Assembly (NCBI RefSeq): GCF_001941975.2
Contig: NZ_CP146991.1
Span: forward strand, 290,501 to 354,500
Source of the DNA: Sporomusa sphaeroides DSM 2875
GTDB taxonomy: Bacteria; Bacillota; Negativicutes; Sporomusales; Sporomusaceae
Length of the DNA stretch: 64,000 nt
Direction: 5' to 3'
Shown here: in pieces, positions 19,761-28,780 of the stretch
Layout of the letters: each line of letters starts with the position of its first letter
Position numbering within the stretch: the stretch's first letter is position 1
The notes under the pieces: model-generated
Database searches by the model: none
What the model was told of the DNA's origin: nothing
What the model saw: the letters and a program-made list of their open reading frames with translations, nothing else
Translations under genes and position numbers: made by a program

Positions 19761-20690
19761 ATGTTCAAACGCTCGGTTGTCCTCTTTTTGGCTTTTATTA
19801 TTGGCCTGTCGATGGTAGTCTCGCTGTTTATTGCGCCCAAGGTCAAGGATAGCAAGCTGACTGCTGCGGATAAAATTGCCATAATCTATGTTGATGGCAT
19901 GATTGCCGGCGGTCGGGGGCAGGTCGGTCTGTTTACGGAAAGCGGCGGCACAGATGCTCTCATCCGGCAGCTGCATTCAGCCCGCGATGATGCTGCGGTG
20001 AAAGCCGTAGTGCTTAGGATCAACAGCCCTGGCGGCACTGTGCCGGCTTCGCAGGAAGTGGGAGAGGAACTCAAAAAACTGCGTGCTGCCGGCAAACCGG
20101 TGGTTACCTCGATGGGTGACATGGCGGCATCGGGCGGTTACTGGCTGGCCGCCTGTACGGACAAAATATATGCCAACCCCGCTACCATTACCGGCAGTCT
20201 TGGTGTATACATGCCTTATTCCAATTGGGAAGAACTCTACCAAAAAATTGGCGTCAGGCAGGAAAAAATTAAGAGCGGCCCGCATAAAGATATCTTATCA
20301 CCCGACCGGCCGCTCACCGCTGAGGAACGGGCCATTATTCAAGTCATGGTCGACGATATGTACAATCAGTTTGTTGAGGTGATTGCCGAAGGCCGCGGGC
20401 TGGAGCCGGACAGGGTGCGCCAATTGGCTGACGGGCGTATCTATACCGGGCGGCAGGCCAAAGAACTGGGTCTTGTCGACGAACTGGGCAATATGTATGA
20501 TGCCATCGATGGAACGGCAGCTATGGTGGGGATTGCCGGCAAGCCGGAAATTGTTGAATATGGCAAAATGAATGCGCTGGAAATGCTGCTGGGGGCACAG
20601 AGCACCATTAACTCCGGGCAGCTTTTGCTTACCTATTTTACGGAAATGCTCTCCACGGCCGATCGTGCGGCCACACCCCAGGGCTATTAA
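19761..20690 (+). CDS. sppA: Signal peptide peptidase, S49 family
   Basis: 309 aa membrane-anchored serine protease that degrades leftover signal peptides. One N-terminal anchor (residues 4-26), then the S49 domain. The catalytic serine is Ser124 (DMAASGGYW) and the general-base lysine is Lys176 (KSGPHKD). Their spacing of 52 residues equals that known for Bacillus SppA. The ATG at 19761 follows AAAGGAGG; the open frame extends upstream through the terminator. The next gene starts 15 nt downstream. Confidence 0.93.
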   Translation: MFKRSVVLFLAFIIGLSMVVSLFIAPKVKDSKLTAADKIAIIYVDGMIAGGRGQVGLFTESGGTDALIRQLHSARDDAAVKAVVLRINSPGGTVPASQEVGEELKKLRAAGKPVVTSMGDMAASGGYWLAACTDKIYANPATITGSLGVYMPYSNWEELYQKIGVRQEKIKSGPHKDILSPDRPLTAEERAIIQVMVDDMYNQFVEVIAEGRGLEPDRVRQLADGRIYTGRQAKELGLVDELGNMYDAIDGTAAMVGIAGKPEIVEYGKMNALEMLLGAQSTINSGQLLLTYFTEMLSTADRAATPQGY

Positions 20691-20705
20691 GGGGGGCGGC
20701 GAATA

Positions 20706-21287
20706 ATGAGCAGTTTTCTTGAAACCGTTTATGATGTGCTGTTCAAACCCACGGTGGCAATGCAATATATTGCCGAAAAAAAATTAACCGGGCAAGCACT
20801 GGCCATGTTTGGCATTGGCATGCTTGTTCCGGTGTGGGCGGTCTATGCCGGGATAACTGTCACGCCAGGCGCGCCGGCTTTAGGTATTATGTTTGTCTTG
20901 CATTTTTTCGGCAGTTTGTTTTGCTGGGTGCTGAGCGCCGCAGTACTTAACTTTGTCGCCGAATTGGCAGGTGGCCGGGGAACGGCGGTAGGCTTGTTTG
21001 CTGCGCTGGGATTTTCCCATTTGCCACGGGTGGCGGTGACGCCGCTGTGGGTGATTGCCGCCCTGCTGCCGAGCGGCCTGCGTGGCATGGCGTTCGGCAG
21101 TATTGGCCTGCTGGTGGTTCTTTGGACCCTGATGCTGAATGTCGCTGCCATTCGCGGCGCCCATGGCTTGTCAGGCACACGGGCGGTACTGGTGTTATTG
21201 GCGCCCATGCTGGCGATTATCGGTGCGGTTGTGGCCGGGGTGATTTTTGTCGGTTCCAGCTTAATGCACCTGCCGTTGCTGGGCTAG
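20706..21287 (+). CDS. Yip1-domain membrane protein
   Basis: 193 aa, five or more hydrophobic helices and an N-terminal SFLETVYDVLFKPTVAMQYI opening typical of Firmicute Yip1/YIP1-like proteins. Function unknown. It lies directly behind sppA with AAGGGGGGCG as ribosome site, so it is probably co-transcribed. It ends 14 nt from the convergent minus-strand gene. Confidence 0.75.
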   Translation: MSSFLETVYDVLFKPTVAMQYIAEKKLTGQALAMFGIGMLVPVWAVYAGITVTPGAPALGIMFVLHFFGSLFCWVLSAAVLNFVAELAGGRGTAVGLFAALGFSHLPRVAVTPLWVIAALLPSGLRGMAFGSIGLLVVLWTLMLNVAAIRGAHGLSGTRAVLVLLAPMLAIIGAVVAGVIFVGSSLMHLPLLG

Positions 21288-21301
21288 CTTGCTTAGTGTA
21301 C

Positions 21302-23047
21302 CTAGCGTACCCGGTACAGGTAAACTTCCCAGATTGACCAACCGTCATTAAACTGTTGTAAAAATTCAAGGCCATTTTCCTGATAATTTGTTATTTCGGC
21401 GGCGGATAAAATATATTCGCCGCCTAAGTTTTTGAAAGCCTGGGTGTCAAGTTCCAACTGGTTGAGCTTGAGGTTATAGGCTCTGCGTACCTGATAGTAT
21501 TCAAGCTCGGCCGGGAAGATATAACAGGTTATCCCCCAATAGTCAAAATACCGTTGCCAAAACGGGTTCTTAGCCAGCTCCTGGGCCATGATCCGGCGGA
21601 AGGCATGCTTATATTCCAGCGGGTAAATGTTAAGACGACCGTCAAGAGTATAGAAGCCGTTATACTGGGTAATGGCAGGATAGATGCCGATGCTGGCTAT
21701 CCGATACTCTGATTTTGGCCGGCCGATATAGTCGTCAACCTGCTTAAACAGGCTGTCGGCAAAAAACTCGCCATAACTTATATTTTCGTACAGCCAGGCG
21801 TTCTCCAGCACCGAGACGTCTGTTTGTTTTTTTAGAGCCAAATGGTATTCAATATGATTGCCAAACAAATACCCCAGCTGCAAGATGATCAGCAGGGTGG
21901 CAGCCAGTCTGCCGATATAGCGGATGTTGGCAATGATTGATAGGCATAAGGCAAAAATAGTATACCATAAGAAAGGGTGCAGCCAATGGAAACGCTGGAT
22001 TTGAAACGTATTAAGAAAGCTGATGCCGGACACGGCTGACATAAACCACTCGGAGTACCGCAACCCATAAAAGACAGACAGGGAGAACGCCAGCGCCAAT
22101 AGCAACAACAGCCGCTTACATTCGCGCGGTTGCCGCCAGCCGCTGACAAGAGCCAGCGGCACAGCCAGCAGCAGAATATATTTGTGCAGGCTGACGGCGT
22201 GATATTGACCATTGACCAGATTTTCGACAATAAGGGCCTGCACGCCGTCCCAATTACGGGCCTGGCCTAAGAGAATCCGGTTAATTTCCTCCCGGCTGGA
22301 AAGGAAACCTTCACTGAAAAAAGCATTATAAATCAGCCAAATTTCTGTTACGACATAGGAGCAGGCCAACAGCGCAATGGCTCCCCAAAAATGCGGGCGT
22401 TTTATCCGGTGGCGCCAATAATCATAAACAGCCGCCAGGCCAAGGACTGCCAAAATAAACACACCGGCAAGCGGCAATGACGAGTACAGGGCAAAGATAG
22501 TAATGATTATTACATTAACTGCCATTTTTTTAGCATAAAAGGCATTTAGCATGGCATAGAATAGTAAGGGCTGTCCGGCGATCGACAGGCCATAGACGGT
22601 ATAAAAGGGGATGGTGGCAAATGCTGCGGCGCCTGCCCAGGCCAGCCAAGCCTGCTGTTTGTCGGTGATGACATACTGTTTCAGCAGCAGATACATGCCG
22701 AAAAAAGCAATGCTATGTACCAGTAAAAGATTAATCAGGTAAGCGCGAAAGGGGGGCAGAATCATATACAGCCAGGTTATTACATTAAATCCGCTTGGCA
22801 GACAACTGCGGGGCAGTTCTCCCAGCATTTGATTAACGGTTCCTGTCAGGTCAAAAACTTTACCGCTTTTGGCCAGTACAATCCAAGCGGTAATCCAGTC
22901 AAGATTGTCATTAATGGTAAAATGAGCATTTTGCCGCAAAAGGACAAAAGGGGCTAAATAGGCTGCCAGTATGGCGGTGAACAATAGAGCCGCCTTATGG
23001 TTGTACAGTAATTTGAAAATATTGCGCAAGGAAATTTTTGCTGCCAT
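21302..23047 (-). CDS. Large multi-pass membrane protein, DUF6044 (YfhO-like) type
   Basis: 581 aa with about a dozen membrane helices, a long extracytoplasmic C-terminal part, and an early loop with TINDNLDWITAWIVLAKSG. It resembles DUF6044 membrane proteins, related in shape to GT-C glycosyltransferases such as YfhO. The substrate is unknown. The ATG at 23047 follows GAGG and is preferred to a start 45 nt upstream. No envelope-sugar gene is adjacent. Confidence 0.7.
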   Translation of the reverse strand: MAAKISLRNIFKLLYNHKAALLFTAILAAYLAPFVLLRQNAHFTINDNLDWITAWIVLAKSGKVFDLTGTVNQMLGELPRSCLPSGFNVITWLYMILPPFRAYLINLLLVHSIAFFGMYLLLKQYVITDKQQAWLAWAGAAAFATIPFYTVYGLSIAGQPLLFYAMLNAFYAKKMAVNVIIITIFALYSSLPLAGVFILAVLGLAAVYDYWRHRIKRPHFWGAIALLACSYVVTEIWLIYNAFFSEGFLSSREEINRILLGQARNWDGVQALIVENLVNGQYHAVSLHKYILLLAVPLALVSGWRQPRECKRLLLLLALAFSLSVFYGLRYSEWFMSAVSGISFLNTFQIQRFHWLHPFLWYTIFALCLSIIANIRYIGRLAATLLIILQLGYLFGNHIEYHLALKKQTDVSVLENAWLYENISYGEFFADSLFKQVDDYIGRPKSEYRIASIGIYPAITQYNGFYTLDGRLNIYPLEYKHAFRRIMAQELAKNPFWQRYFDYWGITCYIFPAELEYYQVRRAYNLKLNQLELDTQAFKNLGGEYILSAAEITNYQENGLEFLQQFNDGWSIWEVYLYRVR

Positions 23048-23169
23048 AATGTATACCTCGATGTAACTATTTGCTATTACAAATTTTAGCATAATCTTGG
23101 TTATATTTAAAATTATTTACGGCAAATAGAAAAAGTTAATTAAATTTCTATTTTCTTCCAGAAATCAGC

Positions 23170-23194
23170 AGGAAATTTTCAATTAATTGCGAAT
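23170..23194 (+). promoter_or_regulatory. Sigma-H-like promoter of spo0F
   Basis: AGGAAAT (23170-23176), 14 nt and GAAT (23191-23194) fit the sigma-H pattern AGGAxxT then GAAT. The -10 lies about 60 nt before the start codon. Spo0F is a classical sigma-H target in Bacillus. Confidence 0.55.
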
Positions 23195-23251
23195 ATGGTT
23201 ATATAAGGAAAAGGTAAAGGAGTTATTCTCGAATACTACGGAGAAAGCAAG

Positions 23252-23668
23252 GTGCAGGACATGAGCAATTCCCAAGCGACAATCCTGGTGATTGACGACC
23301 AACCTGGAATCCGGAGATTGCTTACTGAGGTTCTCCAGGATGAAGGGTATAACGTACTTACAGCCGCCAACGGCTATGAGGGGATACAAGTTGCCATCGA
23401 TGTCAAGCCGGCGGTTATTTTGATGGATATGAAAATGCCGGGTATGGATGGAATCGAGGCGCTGAAAGAGCTTAAGCGCCAGGGGCAGGGTGACCAGGTG
23501 ATTATGATGACAGCTTACGGCGAGCTGGATATGGTTAATGAAGCCCGGGAAGCGGGCATGCGGGACTACATTACCAAACCATTTGATATTATGTCTCTAT
23601 GCCAAATCATAGAGGCCAATATTGACAGCAGCAGTTTTACTACCGAGCGTCGTCTGCTCATAGGTTAA
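23252..23668 (+). CDS. spo0F: Sporulation phosphorelay response regulator Spo0F-like
   Basis: About 138 aa, a single receiver domain with no output domain. Acidic pocket in LVIDDQPG, phospho-acceptor Asp in VILMDMKMPGMDG, Thr in MMTAYGE and Lys in YITKPFD. This is the Spo0F architecture, passing phosphate toward Spo0B/Spo0A or a similar relay. Starts are GTG 23252 or ATG 23261. A strong terminator follows directly, so it is a single-gene unit. A sigma-H-like promoter supports the sporulation role. Confidence 0.85.
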   Translation: MQDMSNSQATILVIDDQPGIRRLLTEVLQDEGYNVLTAANGYEGIQVAIDVKPAVILMDMKMPGMDGIEALKELKRQGQGDQVIMMTAYGELDMVNEAREAGMRDYITKPFDIMSLCQIIEANIDSSSFTTERRLLIG

Positions 23669-23680
23669 GATCCAGAAAGG

Positions 23681-23710
23681 CCCGGGACGGTTTGTCCCGG
23701 GTTCCTTATT
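23681..23710 (+). terminator. Terminator of spo0F
   Basis: CCCGGGAC (23681-23688) pairs perfectly with GTCCCGGG (23694-23701), followed by TTCCTTATT. Confidence 0.8.
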
Positions 23711-23820
23711 GATTAATGGACACTTAGACTGTGCGTTACTTACCGATACGGCAACTTGGTAATGGCAGGCAGGATTTTTAATACTGGCGGCGAAATAGAT
23801 GAAGCAAGGGGGGATATCCA

Positions 23821-24453
23821 TTGGTCATTAGCGCTGTTTCTACATTAGCGCTGTATTGTTCGCGGTGCGGCAAAATTGAATTGCATAATGTCTCCCGGTT
23901 TGCTATCAATAATGCTGAGTACCAGCTTGTCTGCAGCTGCGGCCAAATACAAGGGTCTATTGCCAGCGCGGGCCGCCGTCAGTATCTGTTAGATATTCCT
24001 TGTGTAGTATGCGAAACCAACCACTTGATTTTTCTTGACAGTAAGCTGTTCAGGCAGCCGCAAGCAAGCAAAATATATTGTGCCCAGGCTAATCTTGAAC
24101 TAGGTTTTGCCGGCAGTCCTGAAGCCATTGCCGCGACCATTGCCAGACATAAACAAGAGGTAGCCAGCCTGGCCTGCGAGCTGGACGGCCAATCGGAACA
24201 AGGGATAGAAAATTCGCAGATTTTACTGGAGATTTTAAATAGAATTCATGATATTGCCGAGCAGGGAGGGGTATACTGCTCTTGTGGCAATACCGATGTT
24301 GATGTGGATGTGCTGGTTGATGCCGTTGAAATATCCTGTGGCCAATGTGAGGGAAGATTGCGGATTTCGGCCAAGGACGAACAAGATTTGGCAGCCATAT
24401 CGGCGCTAAAAATTATTGAGCTGGCTCCACTCCGGCGAACCAGCCGTAAGTGA
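23821..24453 (+). CDS. Zinc-ribbon-like protein of unknown function
   Basis: 210 aa, no family recognised. Cysteine pairs at residues 13/16 (CSRC), 38/40 (CSC), 61/64 (CVVC) and in the C-terminal third (CSCGN and CGQC) suggest two or three zinc sites around a helical middle (about 95-140). No signal or membrane segment, so it is cytoplasmic. TTG 23821 follows GGGGGGAT. It lies alone between spo0F and fsa. A structured non-coding stretch follows. Confidence 0.65.
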   Translation: MVISAVSTLALYCSRCGKIELHNVSRFAINNAEYQLVCSCGQIQGSIASAGRRQYLLDIPCVVCETNHLIFLDSKLFRQPQASKIYCAQANLELGFAGSPEAIAATIARHKQEVASLACELDGQSEQGIENSQILLEILNRIHDIAEQGGVYCSCGNTDVDVDVLVDAVEISCGQCEGRLRISAKDEQDLAAISALKIIELAPLRRTSRK

Positions 24454-24457
24454 ACTC

Positions 24458-24540
24458 GTTTCAGCACAGCTGAAACATCGGGGGCTCAGGTAGAGAGTCT
24501 ACTCCACCTGAACTGACGCCGCCTGTAGAGACGGGAGTCT
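24458..24540. other. Structured non-coding element with several hairpins
   Basis: GTTTCAGC-ACA-GCTGAAAC (24458-24476) is a perfect 8-bp hairpin. TCAGGT (24486-24491) pairs with ACCTGA (24506-24511) around a GTAGA-GAG-TCTAC stem. Further complementary pieces run to about 24540. Dense hairpins right after a stop codon could be a terminator-like RNA, a small regulatory RNA, or the decayed end of an IS200/IS605-type element. No known RNA family is recognised. Confidence 0.4.
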
Positions 24541-24644
24541 TAATTTGTTGGATAAAATAATGGAGTTGCAAGTACACGACGTTTGCAACCAGCTTTAACA
24601 GGTTGCAGATAAAGAATATTGAGGGAAAGGCGAGTGAGGTACCT

Positions 24645-25289
24645 GTGAAATTTTTCCTGGATACAGCGAATCTTGCTGAAATCAAAGAAATTTTGCCCAT
24701 GGGTGTTGTAGCAGGTGTAACTACCAATCCGTCACTGATTGCCAAAGAAAAACAGGACATTAAAGCGGTAATTCAAGAAATTGCCTCACTTACCCCAGGT
24801 CCGGTAAGTGCTGAGGTAATCAGCACAGTATTTGCAGAAATGCTGCCGGAAGCGCGTGATTTGGCCAAGCTTGGTGATAATGTGGTCATTAAGGTTCCGG
24901 TAACGGTAGATGGTTTGAAAACAGTAAGTGCTTTGGCAGCCGAGGGGATAAAAACCAATGTTACCCTGGTTTTTTCGGCCAATCAGGCACTTTTGGCCGC
25001 CCGGGCAGGGGCCGCTTTTGTCAGCCCGTTCGTTGGGCGCCTTGACGATATTAGCCAGGACGGCATTGCCCTGATAAAGGATACAGCAGATATTTTTGCC
25101 ATTCATGACATTGAGACCGAAATTATTGCTGCCAGCATCCGGCATCCCCTGCATGTCACGCAAGCCGCGCTGGCCGGGGCGCATATCGCGACAATACCCG
25201 CCAAGGTGTTAGTGGCGCTCTTAAACCACCCGTTGACCGATGCCGGGATTAAGCGTTTCCTGGAAGACTGGGAACAAGCAAAGAAATAA
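24645..25289 (+). CDS. fsa: Fructose-6-phosphate aldolase / transaldolase (TalC type)
   Basis: 214 aa, the short transaldolase class acting in sugar phosphate metabolism. [24 protein letters not shown], Schiff-base Lys83 in [19 protein letters not shown]. Sequence alone does not separate transaldolase from fructose-6-phosphate aldolase activity. GTG 24645 gives the conserved MKFFLDTAN start and follows GAGTGAGGT; a longer open frame is not supported. It lies 14 nt upstream of glpX in one unit. Confidence 0.92.
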   Translation: MKFFLDTANLAEIKEILPMGVVAGVTTNPSLIAKEKQDIKAVIQEIASLTPGPVSAEVISTVFAEMLPEARDLAKLGDNVVIKVPVTVDGLKTVSALAAEGIKTNVTLVFSANQALLAARAGAAFVSPFVGRLDDISQDGIALIKDTADIFAIHDIETEIIAASIRHPLHVTQAALAGAHIATIPAKVLVALLNHPLTDAGIKRFLEDWEQAKK

Positions 25290-25303
25290 GGAGATGTAGT
25301 ATT

Positions 25304-26269
25304 ATGGAACGTGAATTAGCATTGGAGTTTGTACGGGTTACCGAAGCGGCAGCTGTTGCCTGCGGCCGCTGGATGGGGCGGGGTGATAAAATTGCCGCCG
25401 ACCAGGCTGCCGTAGATGCTATGCGGGCTGCGTTTGACACAGTAAGCATCAGCGGTCGCGTGGTTATTGGCGAAGGTGAAATGGACGAAGCGCCGATGCT
25501 ATTTATTGGTGAAGAGGTAGGACATGGCGGACGGGAAGTGGATATTGCCGTTGATCCGCTGGAAGGCACCACTTTGGTAGCCAAAGGCCTGCCGGGAGCT
25601 ATTGCTGTTTTGGCCATAGCGCCGCGTGGCTGTCTCCTGCACGCGCCTGATATGTATATGGACAAGATTGCTGTCGGGCCGCTGGCCAGAGGGAAAATTG
25701 ATATTAATGCGCCGGTTAAGGACAATCTGGCAGCAGTTGCTACGGCCCTTTCGCGTAAGATCGAAGATGTGACTGTCGTCATTCTTGACCGCCCGCGCCA
25801 TGCCGCCATCATTCAGGAAGCGCGTGATGCCGGGGCCAGGATTAAGCTGATTACCGATGGGGATGTATCGCCGGCCGTTAACGCTGCAATTGAGGGAACC
25901 GGCATCCATATGCTGCTGGGTATCGGCGGGGCGCCGGAAGGTGTGCTGGCGGCTGCTGCCATTAAATGTCTGGGCGGCGATATGCAGGCAAAATTGTGGG
26001 CGGAAAGTGATAACGATATTGTACGGGCCAAAGAAATGGGCATCACGGATATCAATAAAGTGTTTACCCTTGACGACCTGGTTAAGGGCGATGAAGTCAT
26101 TTTTGCGGCAACAGCCATTACCCAGGGCGACCTGCTTAACGGGGTGCGTTATTTTGGCGGCGGGGCGCGTACGCATTCGCTGGTGATGCGTGCTTCCACC
26201 GGTACGGTACGGTTTGTTGACGCCATTCATAAGTTTGAGAAAAAACCCATGCTCATTAAACGGACTTAA
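25304..26269 (+). CDS. glpX: Fructose-1,6-bisphosphatase class II
   Basis: 321 aa, removes the 1-phosphate of fructose-1,6-bisphosphate in gluconeogenesis. Metal and phosphate sites: [38 protein letters not shown] and [14 protein letters not shown]. The ATG at 25304 follows AAGGAG. Cotranscription with fsa makes a small sugar-phosphate operon closed by the terminator at 26290. Confidence 0.95.
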   Translation: MERELALEFVRVTEAAAVACGRWMGRGDKIAADQAAVDAMRAAFDTVSISGRVVIGEGEMDEAPMLFIGEEVGHGGREVDIAVDPLEGTTLVAKGLPGAIAVLAIAPRGCLLHAPDMYMDKIAVGPLARGKIDINAPVKDNLAAVATALSRKIEDVTVVILDRPRHAAIIQEARDAGARIKLITDGDVSPAVNAAIEGTGIHMLLGIGGAPEGVLAAAAIKCLGGDMQAKLWAESDNDIVRAKEMGITDINKVFTLDDLVKGDEVIFAATAITQGDLLNGVRYFGGGARTHSLVMRASTGTVRFVDAIHKFEKKPMLIKRT

Positions 26270-26289
26270 TATTACTATAAGGAAAGTTA

Positions 26290-26330
26290 GACTGCTGTGT
26301 TGCACGGAAAAGCAATACAGCAGTCTTTTT
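26290..26330 (+). terminator. Terminator of fsa-glpX
   Basis: GACTGCTGTGTTGC (26290-26303) pairs with GCAATACAGCAGTC (26312-26325), 14 bp with one wobble, followed by TTTTT. Confidence 0.9.
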
Positions 26331-26345
26331 CTGTCAGACAAAAAA

Positions 26346-26390
26346 GGTAACTTTTCGAGTCTAGTGCCTGAGCCTTTTCCGGTATATAGT
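26346..26390 (+). promoter_or_regulatory. Class 1 shared promoter element (copy A)
   Basis: GGTAACTTTTCGAGTCTAGT (26346-26365) and TATAGT (26385-26390). It resembles the elements at 32947 and 44826, with 15 of 20 matching bases to copy B and one nt shorter spacing. It lies directly after the glpX terminator and 65 nt before the next start. Confidence 0.6.
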
Positions 26391-26455
26391 AGTAGAAAAC
26401 AGGGAAAATGGAGCAGTAAAATATTTTCAGTTTTCCCCAAAAAGGAGTGGCTCTT

Positions 26456-27565
26456 ATGCGAAGGTTGGTCATGATACTAATGTTAACACTGGTATGGCCG
26501 TTTGGTGTAAACCTGCCGCCTGTGCAGGCCTCTGAGGAAGGAGCTTTTCCGCCTGTTGCCATCGGTAAAGGCGCGCCTACGGTGAGTATTGTTATCAGTG
26601 CAGACAGGATTGCCGTTTATCAGGAAGGCAAGACACAGTCGCTCTTGCAGGAAATCCCGTATAATGCCGCAATATTGCCGGAGCTTGCGGACAGTGAGCG
26701 GGTGGTTGCCGAGGATATGAACTTTGACGGCTATCTGGATTTAAAAATTGCGTCGTCACAGGGCAGTGCCAACGCCTATTACAGCTGCTGGCTGTGGGAC
26801 CCAAAAAGCGGGAATTTTGTTTTGCAGGAGGAATTGAGCCGGCTTGCTTCACCGGCATTTAACCCTGATGTAAAGACAGTGTATTCCTTTACCCATATCA
26901 GTGCCGCCGACAGTGAGGAAGCAACCTATGTGTGGAAAGACGGCAGGCTTTGGCCGGTGCAAATCATTGAGCGCAGCTATGACCCGGACGAAGATCGGCT
27001 GATAGCCAGAGAATACCGTCTGGATGAACAGGGTAAGCGCCAGCTGGTGCGGGAGCAGAAGCTGCTGACAGAAGAGGCTATGAGGAACGAATACGAGGAT
27101 TTGTCGGAATTCCCGTTCCCGGATGCGACTCCCTATAAGTCACCGCAGGGCTTTTCCCTGCTCCTGCCGGTAGGAGCAGCCGCCAAGGATACCGCTGACG
27201 GCGTTAAGGTCACCGCCAGGAAATGGTTTGTGCTGGTAAATCAGCTGGGCAGGGAGGTGCAGGACTTGGATAACTCTGCAGTTCGCGAAGCCCTGGAAGC
27301 CAAGGTGCTGCTTCAGGAACCGTTTAGCAACAGTCAAATTGAGTGGGCTTATCAAACCGATACAATCAGAATGAACGGCTACGAGTTTTACCGCCGCCCC
27401 TTTACCGGGACAATTGACGGCCAGGCGATACGCGGCGGCGAACTGTACTATGCCAATATTTACGGCAGGCATTTCCAGGTAATTTGCGTCAAAATGCCGG
27501 GTATCAGTGACGGCATTATCCTGCTGTACAAAATGCTGTACCATACGCTGGTAATTGAGCCGTGA
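26456..27565 (+). CDS. Exported protein with XAC2610-like (FG-GAP-type) region
   Basis: About 369 aa with a Sec signal peptide ending near residue 25 (PPVQAS). The middle holds EDMNFDGYLDLKI and YYSCWLWDP, a Ca-site-like repeat seen in XAC2610/FG-GAP-related proteins. The C-terminal third carries TVIDGQAIRGGELYYANI-like beta strands. Function unknown. The ATG at 26456 follows AAAAAGGAG. It is driven by class 1 element A, which ties it to the secretion locus downstream. Probably cotranscribed with the next gene, 99 nt away. Confidence 0.6.
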   Translation: MRRLVMILMLTLVWPFGVNLPPVQASEEGAFPPVAIGKGAPTVSIVISADRIAVYQEGKTQSLLQEIPYNAAILPELADSERVVAEDMNFDGYLDLKIASSQGSANAYYSCWLWDPKSGNFVLQEELSRLASPAFNPDVKTVYSFTHISAADSEEATYVWKDGRLWPVQIIERSYDPDEDRLIAREYRLDEQGKRQLVREQKLLTEEAMRNEYEDLSEFPFPDATPYKSPQGFSLLLPVGAAAKDTADGVKVTARKWFVLVNQLGREVQDLDNSAVREALEAKVLLQEPFSNSQIEWAYQTDTIRMNGYEFYRRPFTGTIDGQAIRGGELYYANIYGRHFQVICVKMPGISDGIILLYKMLYHTLVIEP

Positions 27566-27664
27566 TACAGTGGCGACATGAAGCCAGGCCGGCATTCCCT
27601 CCGTTCAGGCGGGCAATTGCTCCGCTTACATTGAGAGAATGTGAGAAGGGTGGGAGGATAGAGC

Positions 27665-28495
27665 ATGGATAAAGATGTACCTGCGTTGTATAAAAGGGTG
27701 GCTGCCTTACTGCTGGCCGCGTTGCTTTTGGCTGCCATTCCGCTTACGGCAGAGGCCTTCAAGGTTACTATTGACAATAAGTATAACGCAACCAAATCTT
27801 TTGCGATCTTAAAGCATGACGACAAGCTGAACAAATGGGTATGCATCGGTTGGTACAACGTAGGGCCAAAGACGGTCAAAAATTTTACTTTCCTTGATTC
27901 GACAAAGGTAAAGCATGCCTATATCTACAGTTCGGCCTGGAGCGGCAGCGGTGAGGGCGCAATGGAGCGGATGGTAATAAAAAGTAAGTTCAAATATTAT
28001 GACGGCGAACAGTGCCCGCCAGGCGATAAACGGCGAAAGGAGTTTTTTTCACGGGTCAATATTGGCACCGATGGCACTGTCAGGCTGGTATGGCAGGCAG
28101 CTCCTGCCGCTATTACCGGCGATGAACGCTTAGGCATTGACCTCTTAAACCGGGACAGGGAAAAACAGGGCCTGCCGCGCCTGAGTGCTGATGCCAAGTT
28201 GTCACAGGTAGCGCGAAAACATGCCAAAGACATGGCGCAGAACAAGTATTTCAGCCATACCAACCGCAAGGGGCAGTCTCCCTTTGACCGAATGAAAGAA
28301 GACGGTATTACTTACCGGTCAGCAGCAGAGAATATAGCCTACAATAGCAGCATTGCCGCAATGCAGGCGGCCTGGATGAACAGTCCGGGGCATCGCACCA
28401 ATATTTTAAACTCCCAATATACACATGTCGGACTGGGCTTATATACTGCTTCGGATGGAACAATCTACGGCGTACAGCTATTTGCCAGGTATTAA
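27665..28495 (+). CDS. Exported DUF1036-CAP (SCP/PR1) fusion protein
   Basis: 276 aa. A signal peptide (to about residue 31, TAEAF), then a DUF1036-like domain (KWVCIGWYNVGPKT, KYYDGEQCPPG), then a CAP/SCP domain at about 150-276 with ARKHAKDMAQNKYFSHT, ENIAYNSS and NSPGHRTNIL. CAP proteins in bacteria are secreted and often bind wall or lipid ligands; spore-associated YkwD types are known. The first domain is a paralogue of the whole protein at 49411. The ATG at 27665 follows GGGAGGAT. A long terminator follows. Confidence 0.85.
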   Translation: MDKDVPALYKRVAALLLAALLLAAIPLTAEAFKVTIDNKYNATKSFAILKHDDKLNKWVCIGWYNVGPKTVKNFTFLDSTKVKHAYIYSSAWSGSGEGAMERMVIKSKFKYYDGEQCPPGDKRRKEFFSRVNIGTDGTVRLVWQAAPAAITGDERLGIDLLNRDREKQGLPRLSADAKLSQVARKHAKDMAQNKYFSHTNRKGQSPFDRMKEDGITYRSAAENIAYNSSIAAMQAAWMNSPGHRTNILNSQYTHVGLGLYTASDGTIYGVQLFARY

Positions 28496-28542
28496 ACAGA
28501 CGGGGCTGTCTTATTGCGACAGCCCTGTCTGTTTTCTTTCTG
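28496..28542 (+). terminator. Terminator after the DUF1036-CAP gene
   Basis: ACAGACGGGGCTGTC (28496-28510) pairs with GACAGCCCTGTCTGT (28518-28532), 15 bp with one wobble, then TTTCTTTCTG. Confidence 0.9.
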
Positions 28543-28780
28543 TTTTTGCAGTCTTGCAGCTTCAACACCACCCGAGTTTGTCTTGGTGCATAGGGTGCCG
28601 CTTCCCATAGCTTCCACAGTCATACTTTGGAGGAGAAAAAAAGTTTTTATAGAAGTTAATTATTTACAAGCTGTTTTGTATTTGAAACGGCCTCCTGCCC
28701 CAAATGCGAAGAGGAATACCGGAACAGGCAGAATTGCAGGTAAAGACGATTATTGCTTTTAAATGATAAGGAGGTTGACG

